From: Deltaproteobacteria bacterium
GTDB taxonomy: Bacteria; Desulfobacterota; Syntrophia; Syntrophales; UBA2185
Direction of reading: 5' to 3'
Assembly: GCA_016874835.1 (NCBI GenBank)
Contig: VGTB01000005.1
Span: forward strand, 1 to 46,843
Length of the DNA: 46,843 nt
Below the pieces are notes generated by a model that was not told the DNA's origin, made no database searches, and worked only from the letters and a program-made list of their open reading frames with translations. Of this stretch, positions 18,127-26,564 are shown piece by piece (the stretch's first letter is position 1; every line of letters begins with the position of its first letter). Both the position numbers and the translations under genes were made by a program.

Positions 18127-18164
18127 GAAAAAAGGCCATGGAGAACTTGAGCCGCCATGGCCTT
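18127..18164 (-). terminator. Second terminator hairpin before aroF
   Basis: On the minus strand a perfect 10-bp stem AAGGCCATGG / CCATGGCCTT encloses a 13-nt loop and runs straight into TTTTTT. It lies about 20 nt before the aroF ribosome site, downstream of the main attenuator hairpin. It could be a back-up intrinsic terminator. No obvious competing partner was found for it beyond other CCATGG segments. Confidence 0.75.
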
Positions 18165-18171
18165 AAAACAA

Positions 18172-18211
18172 TAAAAAAGCCATGGGCAACCACCTTTGAT
18201 CTACCCATGGC
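18172..18211 (-). terminator. Attenuator terminator of the aro operon
   Basis: On the minus strand GCCATGGG (18204-18211) pairs with CCCATGGC (18179-18186), followed by TTTTTTATTG. The 5' half is also the partner of an antiterminator that lies inside the leader-peptide gene, so the hairpin should form only when the leader is translated freely. Confidence 0.85.
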
Positions 18212-18267
18212 TTCAATATTTTATTTAACGAATGTTAATTCCTCCTGTGCAATGGGCAGACCGGTGG
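18190..18267 (-). promoter_or_regulatory. Antiterminator pairing of the aro attenuator
   Basis: On the minus strand CCACCGGTCTGCCCAT (18252-18267, inside the leader ORF just after the Tyr-Tyr codons) can pair with ATGGGTAGATCAAAGGTGG (18190-18208). TCTGCCCAT:ATGGGTAGA gives nine pairs with one G-U, and CCACC:GGTGG adds five beyond an internal loop. The pairing uses the 5' half of the terminator stem, so the two structures exclude each other. Confidence 0.75.
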
Positions 18268-18330
18268 CATATAATAGCTCCAAAAGTAATAAAAGCTGCT
18301 AATCACTTTGCAATACGATCTGTCCATCAT
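18235..18330 (-). CDS. Aromatic leader peptide of the aro operon (31 aa)
   Basis: A 31-codon ORF, too short for ordinary gene calling, with its ATG at 18330 and TAA at 18235-18237. The middle reads SSFYYFWSYY: eight aromatic residues in ten, covering Phe, Tyr and Trp, with one more Tyr earlier. This is the layout of attenuator leader peptides that sense aminoacyl-tRNA supply, and the downstream antiterminator/terminator pair supports it. An AGAAGG motif lies about 13 nt before the first ATG, which is long for a ribosome site. The end encodes Arg-Arg as AGG AGG, a sequence that also resembles a Shine-Dalgarno. It regulates aroF through tyrA. Confidence 0.85.
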   Translation of the reverse strand: MMDRSYCKVISSFYYFWSYYMPPVCPLHRRN

Positions 18331-18363
18331 GGTAAACAAAACACCTTCTCTTTGTGGGGTTGT

Positions 18364-18392
18364 AATTAAACAGAAGTCCTGTTCATTGTCAA
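18364..18392 (-). promoter_or_regulatory. Sigma-70-type promoter of the aro operon
   Basis: On the minus strand TTGACA (18387-18392) and TTTAAT (18365-18370) are separated by 16 nt. Transcription would begin about 25-30 nt before the leader peptide. It is the best promoter match between the operon and the divergent lipoprotein gene. The rest of 18393-18546 is AT-rich with no gene that I can support. Confidence 0.65.
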
Positions 18393-18546
18393 GAAAAAAA
18401 TAATAGAAAAATAATATTAAAAAAAGAGCGCTTTATCGAGATTGCCTATTGCAAAATCGAATCACCATGTTCTATTAAAGATATACAAAAAAATTCACGG
18501 CTTTCCGGAAAATACAACATTTCACGATGAGGAGCAGGAGTTTAGT

Positions 18547-19827
18547 ATGAAAACATTTGCATCCATCATACTTACACTATTCGTTTTTTCCCTTTTTGCC
18601 TGTATAGCCACCGGCATGAAAGAAAAGTTCGATCAGTCAGGTCTTCTTTATATTGAAGGCAGCATCCAGAATGTTACCGGGAAGGAGGTAACCGTATCAA
18701 TAAAAATACCTGACATCAAAAAAACCCCCGGATCACCTATCAGTGAAATCGCCCAGCAGGTGGTTCAGAAGAGTATTCTCATCGAGGGCATCAGAACAGA
18801 AGTGGACGGAAATCCCGCCACGGTGAAAAAAATCCGCGGCAACACCGCTCTCATCGAGACGGAAAAGCCGCTTCCTTACACTGCGGGATCGGAAATAAAA
18901 CTGATGATTCCCAAAAAAAGTATCGCCGTTGTCGATTTTGAAGTCATAAGAGGCCGGGAAAAAGAAACAGGAAGAATGAGCCTGGAAGAGCTTACCTCGG
19001 CGCTGATCGATTCGGGACAGTTTATTGTCCTTGAGCGCTCCAAACTCAAGTCCATCATGAATGAAATCCAATTAAGCCTGAGCGGCGTGGCCGCAGAATC
19101 CCACGAAAAGGTTGCAGGGAAAATGCTCGTCGCCGATCTTATTCTCACAGGAACATTTGCTGAAATGAGAGGCGAATGGGATGTGAACTTAAGACTGGTC
19201 AATGTGAGAACCGGCCAGGCCATAGGGGCAATCAATATGAAAACACGGCTTTTCAAGCCGTCGGAAATCAGGGACTCGGGCCCTCTGAACGATGATTTTG
19301 AAGAGTCATCGACCGACCCTGCATGGGTCTTTATGCGAGCGGGTAAAGAAGCTCATTTCCAGTCACGCATAGACAATTCCGTAGGAGTGGAGAATTCAAA
19401 AAAATCTCTGAGGGTAGATTTCGATCTTATTTCCGGAGTGAGACCATTTTATGCCCGTATTGAAAACAGAAAAAAGCGGGACTTGAGCCTCTTTGACGGT
19501 ATTGAGTTCCAGGCAAAGGCTACGGAGAAATTCCACGCTCAGGTAACCGTATTGACATCCCAGGAGGACGACCCGAATAAAATCGATGCGTGGACAGGAT
19601 TTTTTGAGGTTGACCAGAAGTGGAATAAAATCAGGATACCCTTCGACAGAATGGTCGTCGCGAGAGGTTGGATAAAGGGAGGTGCATTGAGATACGGTGC
19701 CCAAACGGGAGATCAGATCATGCGCCTCCACCGGGTGGAAGCTTTCGATATCGGAATAGACGTGAGAAGAAATCAAGACATTAAGGGAAGCGTGTGGATA
19801 GACAGGATCAATTTTTACCGTGAATAA
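18547..19827 (+). CDS. Lipoprotein with CsgG-like domain and C-terminal beta-sandwich-like domain
   Basis: 426 residues. The N-terminus is a lipoprotein signal (MKTFASIILTLFVFSLFACIA; lipobox LFAC). Residues about 120-245 resemble the CsgG/FlgO-type fold: IAVVDFE, then LTSALIDSGQFIVLERSKLK, LVADLILTGTF and VNVRTGQAI. The final 180 residues (DDFEESSTDPAWVF onward, GIEFQAKA, WIDRINFY) look like a CIA30 or carbohydrate-binding beta-sandwich. It is predicted to be membrane-anchored facing the periplasm. ATG 18547 has CAGGAG 6 nt upstream; an earlier in-frame start at 18442 lacks one. The diadenylate cyclase gene follows after 11 nt, suggesting one transcript. The precise role is unknown. Confidence 0.75.
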   Translation: MKTFASIILTLFVFSLFACIATGMKEKFDQSGLLYIEGSIQNVTGKEVTVSIKIPDIKKTPGSPISEIAQQVVQKSILIEGIRTEVDGNPATVKKIRGNTALIETEKPLPYTAGSEIKLMIPKKSIAVVDFEVIRGREKETGRMSLEELTSALIDSGQFIVLERSKLKSIMNEIQLSLSGVAAESHEKVAGKMLVADLILTGTFAEMRGEWDVNLRLVNVRTGQAIGAINMKTRLFKPSEIRDSGPLNDDFEESSTDPAWVFMRAGKEAHFQSRIDNSVGVENSKKSLRVDFDLISGVRPFYARIENRKKRDLSLFDGIEFQAKATEKFHAQVTVLTSQEDDPNKIDAWTGFFEVDQKWNKIRIPFDRMVVARGWIKGGALRYGAQTGDQIMRLHRVEAFDIGIDVRRNQDIKGSVWIDRINFYRE

Positions 19828-19838
19828 AAAGGCACAGG

Positions 19839-21281
19839 ATGATTGAAAGCATCTGGACACTACTGCAAAGCATACGAATACAGGACATCCTTGACATAGC
19901 GATCATCTCCGTGCTGATCTCGGCGCTCCTCATCTGGATCAAAGGCAGGGCCTCCCGGTTTGTGTTCATCGGCATCAGTCTCCTGGGATTTGTTTATGTC
20001 ATAGCCAGATTTTTTCAACTTTACCTGACGACAGTCGTCCTCCAGGGATTTTTTGCCATTTTCGTCTTCGTCCTCGTCGTCATCTTTCAGGAGGATCTCC
20101 GCAGATTTTTCGAACGTCTCGCAATCCTGGGAATGGTTCGGAAAAAACCGCAGATCATCACTCTGCACGGACACAACGCCGAGATCATAGCTCAGGCTGT
20201 GGCGAACTTAGCCCGTAATCGTGTCGGCGCCCTGATCGTCATTCAGGGGGATGATCCGTTGGATAGACATCTCAGCGGAGGCACTCAATTGAATGGACTT
20301 CTCAGCCAGCCTCTTCTGGAAAGTATCTTCGATCCCCATTCCATCGGTCATGACGGCGCCGTCATTATCGACGGTAATACGGTTACCCATTTCGGATGTC
20401 ACTTACCCCTGTCCCAGAATACGCGCCAGTACGGTAATCTCGGTCTTCGTCATACCGCAGCCCTCGGTCTCTCCGAACGGTCGGATGCGATCTGTATCGT
20501 CGTTTCGGAAGAGAGAGGAACGATCTCCCTTGCCGAAGGGGAAGAGATCAGAGAAGTGGCAAGCACATCGGCGCTGAAAGTTGCCATTGAGTCGTTCTTG
20601 TCCAGCAAAGCGCCGGCGAAGAAACCCGGGCCTATCACACTATGGCTGAAAGAAAACACGAGAGAAAAGGTAATCGCAATTGCGTTAGCCTGCATCCTGT
20701 GGTTGGTCTTCGGATACCAGAGAGAGTCAATATACAGAGATTTCACCATACCCATAGAATACCTGAATGTGCCGCCGGACTGGGTTATTGAAGAACCGAA
20801 GATCACAGACGCAAAAATAATGCTGGCAGGCCCCTCGCAGGCCTTCCAGCTCCTTAACATGGAATCACTCAAGATATCGCTGAACCTCTCCCAGTTGCAG
20901 GAAGGAAAGCAGGACATAGTGCTCACGAAAGAAATGATCAGGATTCCTTCGAATATGACCGTCGTGGGTATTAAGCCCGGCCGCATCACCCTCACGGCAT
21001 CACGACTTGTCCGCGTTTCCATTCCGCTCGAGATTGTCACCGAAAATTCTCCTCCTCCTGGAGTTACCATACAGAAAATCACCGCAACTCCCTCATCACT
21101 CAAGGTTTTGTTACCCGGCACAGTGAATAGAAATAAAATAAGGATACAGACGGTACCCATAGATCTCAGAGCGGTGACATCGCCGACGACACTCACTCCC
21201 AAGCTTATTGTTCCTCCCGATATTCAATTCGAAGGCGGGAAGCAACCGGCCGTCAAGGTGGTTATAAGAGTGAGGAGGTAG
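19839..21281 (+). CDS. Membrane diadenylate cyclase (CdaA-type) fused to YbbR (CdaR-like) repeats
   Basis: 480 residues. Three N-terminal helices (about 15-85) are followed by a DAC domain (about 95-255) with both catalytic motifs intact: DGA at 172-174 (GHDGAVII) and RHT at 204-206 (LGLRHTAALG). It should make c-di-AMP from two ATP. A fourth helix (about 277-292, KVIAIALACILWLVFG) leads to roughly two YbbR-type beta repeats (about 300-478, for example FTIPIEYLNVPPDWV). In Firmicutes the cyclase CdaA and its YbbR-containing regulator CdaR are separate adjacent genes; here they are one chain. corA starts 4 nt downstream. Confidence 0.9.
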   Translation: MIESIWTLLQSIRIQDILDIAIISVLISALLIWIKGRASRFVFIGISLLGFVYVIARFFQLYLTTVVLQGFFAIFVFVLVVIFQEDLRRFFERLAILGMVRKKPQIITLHGHNAEIIAQAVANLARNRVGALIVIQGDDPLDRHLSGGTQLNGLLSQPLLESIFDPHSIGHDGAVIIDGNTVTHFGCHLPLSQNTRQYGNLGLRHTAALGLSERSDAICIVVSEERGTISLAEGEEIREVASTSALKVAIESFLSSKAPAKKPGPITLWLKENTREKVIAIALACILWLVFGYQRESIYRDFTIPIEYLNVPPDWVIEEPKITDAKIMLAGPSQAFQLLNMESLKISLNLSQLQEGKQDIVLTKEMIRIPSNMTVVGIKPGRITLTASRLVRVSIPLEIVTENSPPPGVTIQKITATPSSLKVLLPGTVNRNKIRIQTVPIDLRAVTSPTTLTPKLIVPPDIQFEGGKQPAVKVVIRVRR

Positions 21282-21285
21282 AAAA

Positions 21286-22353
21286 ATGGCCAGGCGTCCC
21301 AAAAAACGATCAAGCAAGGCAGGGCTTCCACCGGGTGCTCTCATTCACATCGGAGAGAGGCTCGCAGAGGAAATAAAAATTTCCGTTTATCACTACGACG
21401 AATTTTCCTTGGAGGAGATTGATATCAAGACTCTCTCGGAATGCCAGCAGTGCATGGGCCGGCCGGCCGTGACGTGGGTGCAACTGAGCGGCATCCATGA
21501 AGTACACATACTGGAAGAGCTGGGAACTATTTTCGGGTTGCACCCCCTCACCGTCGAAGATATCCTCAATACGGACCAGCGTCCCAAACTGGAGGATTTC
21601 GGCGAATACATATATACAGTTTTCAAAGCATTCCACAATCATGCCGACCAAAACAGCGAGATCACATCGGAACAGATCAGCATCGTCCTCGGTCCTACGT
21701 TTGTGCTTTCCTTCCAGGAAAAAGAGTCAGACCTATTCAAACCTGTCATCGAGAGAGTAAGAACCGGAAAAGGACGGCTGCGAAAATCGGGGGCGGATTA
21801 CCTTGCATACTCGCTCATCGATACGGTTGTCGATAATTATTTTGCCCTTCTTGAAAGGCTCGGTGAAAAGATCGAACTCGTGGAAGAGTCTCTCGCGGCA
21901 AACCCGTCAACCGCAAGCCTGCACGCCATCCAGCAACTCAAGCGGGAAATGATCTTTCTCAGAAAATCAATATGGCCGCTCCGCGAAACCATAGGCAGCC
22001 TCGAACGCTCGGAATCCCCGCTCATTCAGAAATCCACAGGGGTGTTCCTCAAAGACGTGTACGACCATACCATTCAGGTGATAGACACCATTGAAACCTT
22101 CCGTGACATGCTGTCCGGGATGCTTGACATCTACCTCTCAAGTATCAGTAACAGGATGAACGAAATCATCAAGGTGCTTACCATAATCGCGACGATATTC
22201 ATGCCGCTCACTTTTATGGCCGGTGTGTACGGCATGAATTTCAAGTACATGCCCGAACTTGAGTGGCCCTGGGGATACTTCGCCGTGCTGGCTCTCATGG
22301 CCGCCGTTGCCCTTTCAATGATGGCCTATTTCAAGAAAAAAAAGTGGCTGTAA
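21286..22353 (+). CDS. corA: CorA-type magnesium/cobalt transporter
   Basis: 355 residues, normal for the family. A long cytoplasmic N-terminal domain (LHPLTVEDILN at about 85-95) and a helical stalk are followed by two C-terminal membrane helices. The signature YGMNF is at about 315-319, and the periplasmic loop PELEWPWGY is also typical. The chain ends in a Lys-rich tail. It mediates Mg2+ (or Co2+) influx. Its position directly behind the c-di-AMP cyclase is notable because c-di-AMP controls ion transport in other bacteria, but a functional link here is inference. Confidence 0.95.
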   Translation: MARRPKKRSSKAGLPPGALIHIGERLAEEIKISVYHYDEFSLEEIDIKTLSECQQCMGRPAVTWVQLSGIHEVHILEELGTIFGLHPLTVEDILNTDQRPKLEDFGEYIYTVFKAFHNHADQNSEITSEQISIVLGPTFVLSFQEKESDLFKPVIERVRTGKGRLRKSGADYLAYSLIDTVVDNYFALLERLGEKIELVEESLAANPSTASLHAIQQLKREMIFLRKSIWPLRETIGSLERSESPLIQKSTGVFLKDVYDHTIQVIDTIETFRDMLSGMLDIYLSSISNRMNEIIKVLTIIATIFMPLTFMAGVYGMNFKYMPELEWPWGYFAVLALMAAVALSMMAYFKKKKWL

Positions 22354-22375
22354 TGCTGCCAACGGGGGAAAACAT

Positions 22376-23059
22376 ATGGCAACCATGGAATTGGAGAAGA
22401 AAGATGCGGTGTATGTCCTGACACTGACCAACGGCGCCAATGCGAACACAATGAATGCGGATGTAATAGGTGAATACTTTAAAATCTTCGATGAACTCGA
22501 AGCCACCACGGAGAACTCCGCCCTTGTTGTCACAAGCAATGATCCGAAGTTCTGGTGTAACGGCATCGATCTGCAATGGCTTCTGACCAAGCCTCCCGAT
22601 TACTACACGGAGTTTGCCGCACTCGCGGAAAGGTTGTTATTACGCTGTGCGCTGCTGAATATGCCCACGGTGGGCTGCCTCACGGGACACACTTACGGAG
22701 GAGGAGCTGTATTAGCGGTGACATTCGACTTTCGTCTCATGAGGGAAGACCGGGGATTTTTCTGCTTCCCTGAAGTTGACATCAATATCCCGTTCACACC
22801 GTTCATGTATGAAATTCTCAAATTACTCCCCGACCACTATTCACTCAACGAACTCCTGTTGACGGGAAGGCGGGTGGGAGGTGGGGAAGCGCAGGCCATG
22901 AAGATCGTCTCGGCAGCTTATCCCCAGGAGATTCTCTTCGAAAAGGCGATGGAACTGGCTACTACACTCGCGAAAAAAGACCGAAAGACGTACGCAAGTA
23001 TCAAACACGGCCTACGGAAACACTTGCTGAAATTTATTCCTTCAGGCCATACTTCTTGA
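22376..23059 (+). CDS. Enoyl-CoA hydratase/isomerase (crotonase) family protein
   Basis: 227 residues, somewhat shorter than typical hydratases. The crotonase core is present: FWCNGIDLQWL (first oxyanion-hole strand), GHTYGGGAVLAVTFDFRLM (second oxyanion-hole Gly pair), and FPEVDINIPF, whose Glu is in the position used by isomerases and hydratases. The overall pattern is nearest the delta3-delta2 enoyl-CoA isomerase branch, but that is a judgement from memory of the family. The start follows corA by 22 nt with GGGG in between. The last 26 bases overlap the 3' end of the convergent sigma-54 activator gene. Confidence 0.85.
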   Translation: MATMELEKKDAVYVLTLTNGANANTMNADVIGEYFKIFDELEATTENSALVVTSNDPKFWCNGIDLQWLLTKPPDYYTEFAALAERLLLRCALLNMPTVGCLTGHTYGGGAVLAVTFDFRLMREDRGFFCFPEVDINIPFTPFMYEILKLLPDHYSLNELLLTGRRVGGGEAQAMKIVSAAYPQEILFEKAMELATTLAKKDRKTYASIKHGLRKHLLKFIPSGHTS

Positions 23060-24386
23060 TTTTATACCGCAACATCCGCTCACTGATACCAAGCATTTCA
23101 GCAGCTCTGGTTTGATGATCCCCCGCCTTTTCCATGGCCTCAAGGATCATTCTACGTTCCAGATCTTCAATCGACTGCCGCAGTATTCCCGGCTCTTCCT
23201 TTTTCCCTGATCGATAGGTGAGTATGGGCAGATCCTCCGTGGATATCACTGAATCCCTGGTAATGACCACCGCCCGCTCGACGATATTCTCCAGTTCTCT
23301 GACGTTACCGGGATAGTCATACTTCAAAAGCATGTCCCTCGCTTCACTGGTAATGCCGGTTATCTCTTTGTTATTTTCAGAGGTGAACCGTTTTAGGAAA
23401 TGATCTGCCAGTACAGGGATATCGTCTTTCCTTTCTCTCAGTGGCGGGACATCCATGACGATCACATTTAACCGGTAAAACAAATCCTCTCTGAAAGTTT
23501 CTTCCCTGACTTTGGATTCCAGATCACGGTTAGTGGCACTGATGACGCGAACATCAGAGTGAATGGTCTGGTTACCGCCAACCCGTTGAAATTCCCTTTC
23601 CTGAAGAAAACGAAGCAGTTTCACCTGAACGGAAGCGGATATTTCACCGATTTCATCCAGAAAGAGAGTACCACCATCGGCCTCTTCAAATCTGCCGATT
23701 CGCCTCGACACAGCCCCGGTAAAGGCGCCTTTTTCATGACCGAACAGTTCACTCTCAAGGAGATTTTCGGATAGGGCACTGCAGTTCACCGCGATAATGG
23801 GCTTTGCTGAACGGGGGCTCAGATGATGAATCAATCTGGCCATGAGTTCCTTGCCGGTCCCGCTTTCTCCCCGGATGAGAACGGTGGTTCGACTGGATGC
23901 GACCCTGCCCGCCATGTTCATCAGAGCGTTCATCTTCCCGCTCCGGTAAATGATCCTGTCAGCCGTCACGCCCTTTTCCCTGAGCTCCTGACGGAGGATC
24001 TCATTTTCCCTGATGAGGGTTCTCCTCTCCGATACCCTCTCGACAAGGAGAAGAAGTTCATCGAATTCTATCGGTTTCGTAATATAATCAATGGCGCCTG
24101 CCTTCATGGCCTCCACTGCTGTTTCTATCGTACCGTACGCGGTAATGATGACGATATCGATCTCCGGATTGATGCTTTTTACCTCCCTGAGCACCTGCAT
24201 CCCGTCCATGCCGGGCATCTTGTAGTCCAGGAGAATCATATCAAACACGTTGTTGACAACGCTTTCAATGGCCTTCTCCCCGTTTTCCGCTTCGGCCACC
24301 GCATGCCCCTCCTTACTCAGGAAATCACGAAGCATCTCCCGCTGCGACTGACCGTCTTCAACAATGAGAATATTCAGTTTCTTCAT
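23034..24386 (-). CDS. NtrC-family sigma-54-dependent response regulator
   Basis: 450 residues. The receiver domain (about 1-120) has phospho-acceptor D54 (ILLDYKMPG). The AAA+ domain (about 145-380) has the Walker A GESGTGKE, the sigma-54 contact loop GAFTGA and Walker [12 protein letters not shown]. The C-terminal Fis-type HTH (about 405-450) reads [38 protein letters not shown] 24386 has AGAGGA 8 nt upstream; GTG 24392 is the alternative. It activates sigma-54 promoters when phosphorylated, probably by the kinase encoded 20 nt upstream. A strong sigma-54 promoter lies at 26539-26554 beyond the kinase and is the obvious candidate target. Confidence 0.95.
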   Translation of the reverse strand: MKKLNILIVEDGQSQREMLRDFLSKEGHAVAEAENGEKAIESVVNNVFDMILLDYKMPGMDGMQVLREVKSINPEIDIVIITAYGTIETAVEAMKAGAIDYITKPIEFDELLLLVERVSERRTLIRENEILRQELREKGVTADRIIYRSGKMNALMNMAGRVASSRTTVLIRGESGTGKELMARLIHHLSPRSAKPIIAVNCSALSENLLESELFGHEKGAFTGAVSRRIGRFEEADGGTLFLDEIGEISASVQVKLLRFLQEREFQRVGGNQTIHSDVRVISATNRDLESKVREETFREDLFYRLNVIVMDVPPLRERKDDIPVLADHFLKRFTSENNKEITGITSEARDMLLKYDYPGNVRELENIVERAVVITRDSVISTEDLPILTYRSGKKEEPGILRQSIEDLERRMILEAMEKAGDHQTRAAEMLGISERMLRYKIKKYGLKE

Positions 24387-24406
24387 GGCCACATTCCTCT
24401 GGGCCT

Positions 24407-26182
24407 TTACCCTTTCTCACCCGCCCTCTCTGCAGGCAGTAATATTTCAAAAGTCGTTCCCATGCCCTGCTCGCTCAGGACACGGATTTCACCTCCATGA
24501 CCCCTGATAATTTCATGAGCAAGAGGGAGCCCCAGTCCAAGCCCCTTCTCCTTGGTGGTATATTCTGGATTAAATATTCTCTCCACCTCCTCGGTGGTCA
24601 TACCACAACCACTGTCGGCAATCTTCACACTGACGCGGTTTCTCCCGAACGGTCCAACAGAAATGGTGATGGAACCACCCCCGGAAATCGATTCCATTGC
24701 ATTTTTGACAAAATTGAGAAGGGCCTGCTGAAGCTTATCCACGTCCATAGGAATGACCGCCGAATTTTTACTATATGCAGTATTTAACACAATCCCTTTC
24801 GATGTCGCTTCCTCACGCACAAGGTTTACAATCTTATCCAGAACTTCTGTAACCGGATACTCGTGTAATTCCAGCCGGCGGCTCCGTGAGAACGTTAAAA
24901 ACTCTTCAATGATTCCATCCAATCTCCTGATCTCGTCGCGGATGACACCCGCGAGCGTCTGAAATTCCGCATCCTTACTTCCATCAGCAGGAACAAAATC
25001 CCGTTTCAACCTTTGACTGGCCATGCTGATCGCATTCAGAGGATTGCGAATTTCATGAGCGACCCCTGCCGCAAGCTGTCCCAGAGCAGATAATCTCTCC
25101 GCCTTCTCAAGCTGCCTCTCCATTTCGATAATCCCTGCCATGTGCCTGTTTTGATTTCGATAGAGTATCCACATGGACAGGAGAGTAATCAGGACGACAG
25201 AAGTCATGAAGATAATGATGTTTCGTTTATGCTCCGCCAGAATTTTGTCGGTACCTTCACGATCCAGACCGAGCCTGACAACTCCCGAGACCTGATCATC
25301 GAGATAGAGAGGCGCCGCAATATCCAGAAGTGGTTTCCCGTTATAGCTGATTTTACGGCTTATCACATTTTTCGCACCGGAAAAAACCTCGGACATGCGG
25401 GCATCTCTCCTGTCCCATGGCTCAGGAATTTCTCCTGCACTACTGAGGGTTGCCTCGTCCTGATCCATTACCGTAATATAGATGAGATGCTGCCCCCGGA
25501 CCTCCCCCAATTCTTCAATCACCTTTTCAATAGAAACCTTTGTTGCCCAGTAGCGACGTCCCCCTCGATCCAGAGCGATAATCACGGTTCCGCTCCCGTC
25601 CCGACGCTGGAGTGCAATAAAGGGAATCTTCCCGACACTCAGTTGCCTGAGTAAACCCTGACTTAAGCGATGTGATCCATTCGATTCGGCACCTCTTCCT
25701 TTTTCGGTACCCGTGAAATATGACCGATTCTGAAAAATGACTTCCCCACGTTCATTGAGAACGGCAATCAACCATAACCTCTTGTCCGATGCGAACTTTC
25801 TCAAATACGCTTCACTGAGCAGGTCTGCCTTCCACTGTTTATCCACTTCGATTGCCAGGTTTTTCAGTTCCACGAGGAGATGCTGCTTGGGAGAGAAGGC
25901 GGTAATCGGAACGGAACCGCGCTCCACTCCCTTTTGGGGTGTCTCGCGAAGGCTGTTCAGATTTTCCTGCGTCAATTTCTGCACCACACCAATAATACCG
26001 AGTCCCTGGTTTTCCATAAAACTCAATAAAGTCCGATCGATCCTCTGCAGATCCATGATCCCGGTAATCAGGATCAGTCCGATGAAGATGGCGCACACAA
26101 GGGCAACGGCAAACGGCTGTAAGAAACGGCCATCGTACCTGGAAGACCGGTTTTTCCAGACATTTTTTACCCTTGATTCCAT
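24407..26182 (-). CDS. Membrane sensor histidine kinase, NtrB/AtoS-like
   Basis: 591 residues. TM1 is at about 20-45 (PFAVALVCAIFIGLILI) and TM2 at about 320-342 (NIIIFMTSVVLITLLSMWILY). Between them is a roughly 270-residue extracytoplasmic sensor segment with PAS/Cache-like features (VLNERGEVIFQNRSYF; LIYITVMDQDEATLSS; PLYLDDQVSGVVRLGLDREG). The kinase core has the phospho-His in GVAHEIRNPLNAIS, the N box NFVKNAMES, DSGCGM and GLGLGLPLAHEII. The ligand is not evident. It is the first gene of the two-component operon and is divergent from the predicted sigma-54-dependent small RNA. Confidence 0.93.
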   Translation of the reverse strand: MESRVKNVWKNRSSRYDGRFLQPFAVALVCAIFIGLILITGIMDLQRIDRTLLSFMENQGLGIIGVVQKLTQENLNSLRETPQKGVERGSVPITAFSPKQHLLVELKNLAIEVDKQWKADLLSEAYLRKFASDKRLWLIAVLNERGEVIFQNRSYFTGTEKGRGAESNGSHRLSQGLLRQLSVGKIPFIALQRRDGSGTVIIALDRGGRRYWATKVSIEKVIEELGEVRGQHLIYITVMDQDEATLSSAGEIPEPWDRRDARMSEVFSGAKNVISRKISYNGKPLLDIAAPLYLDDQVSGVVRLGLDREGTDKILAEHKRNIIIFMTSVVLITLLSMWILYRNQNRHMAGIIEMERQLEKAERLSALGQLAAGVAHEIRNPLNAISMASQRLKRDFVPADGSKDAEFQTLAGVIRDEIRRLDGIIEEFLTFSRSRRLELHEYPVTEVLDKIVNLVREEATSKGIVLNTAYSKNSAVIPMDVDKLQQALLNFVKNAMESISGGGSITISVGPFGRNRVSVKIADSGCGMTTEEVERIFNPEYTTKEKGLGLGLPLAHEIIRGHGGEIRVLSEQGMGTTFEILLPAERAGEKG

Positions 26183-26344
26183 AGTGAGATTCTCTATCCC
26201 CGCACAAAAAATCTTGAGACTAAAGAAAAGTTCATATATTCAGACAGCCATCTCGTCGATGGGGTATCATATTTTATTAAAACTAAAAGTCAACGCTTTC
26301 TTCTCCCTTTATATACGACGGCATACAACATCAGAAGACGAAAT

Positions 26345-26506
26345 TCGACATAATTGTCGACTCCGGCCAATGGTGGTGCAAAAGTTTAAAGTATTGTTAT
26401 TATTAAGATAGTACCTTTCACCACCATGAATGCATCGACATTTGTTGCGCTTCGCTGTGTTTCCGCCGAACACCCCTACCGGTTCCCGATCGACTATTAA
26501 TATAGT
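26345..26506. promoter_or_regulatory. Candidate activator-binding elements upstream of the sigma-54 promoter
   Basis: A perfect palindrome TCGACATAATTGTCGA (26345-26360, 6-4-6) lies about 180 nt upstream of the -24 element. A related half-site TCGACATTTGTTGCG starts at 26434. TCGAC recurs at 26490, leading into ACTATTAATATAGT, an AT-rich palindrome (26493-26506). NtrC-type activators bind dyads 80-200 nt upstream of their promoters, so placement fits. Assignment to the neighbouring regulator is inference. Confidence 0.5.
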
Positions 26507-26538
26507 TAAATCAATAACTTATTTATAAGCACCGGACA

Positions 26539-26554
26539 TGGCACAGGTCTTGCT
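26539..26554 (+). promoter_or_regulatory. Sigma-54 promoter (-24/-12)
   Basis: TGGCACAGGTCTTGCT: the GG of the -24 element and the GC of the -12 element have exact spacing, and the sequence fits the TGGCAC-N5-TTGCT consensus completely. It points rightwards, away from the kinase gene, with a predicted start near 26565. No protein-coding gene lies downstream on this strand. Confidence 0.85.
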
Positions 26555-26564
26555 GATCTTAACC

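Noticed and set aside
18106-18330. A T-box riboswitch upstream of aroF
   Set aside because: No AGGGTGGNACCGCG-type T-box sequence; the short ORF with clustered aromatic codons and overlapping hairpins fits ribosome-mediated attenuation better.
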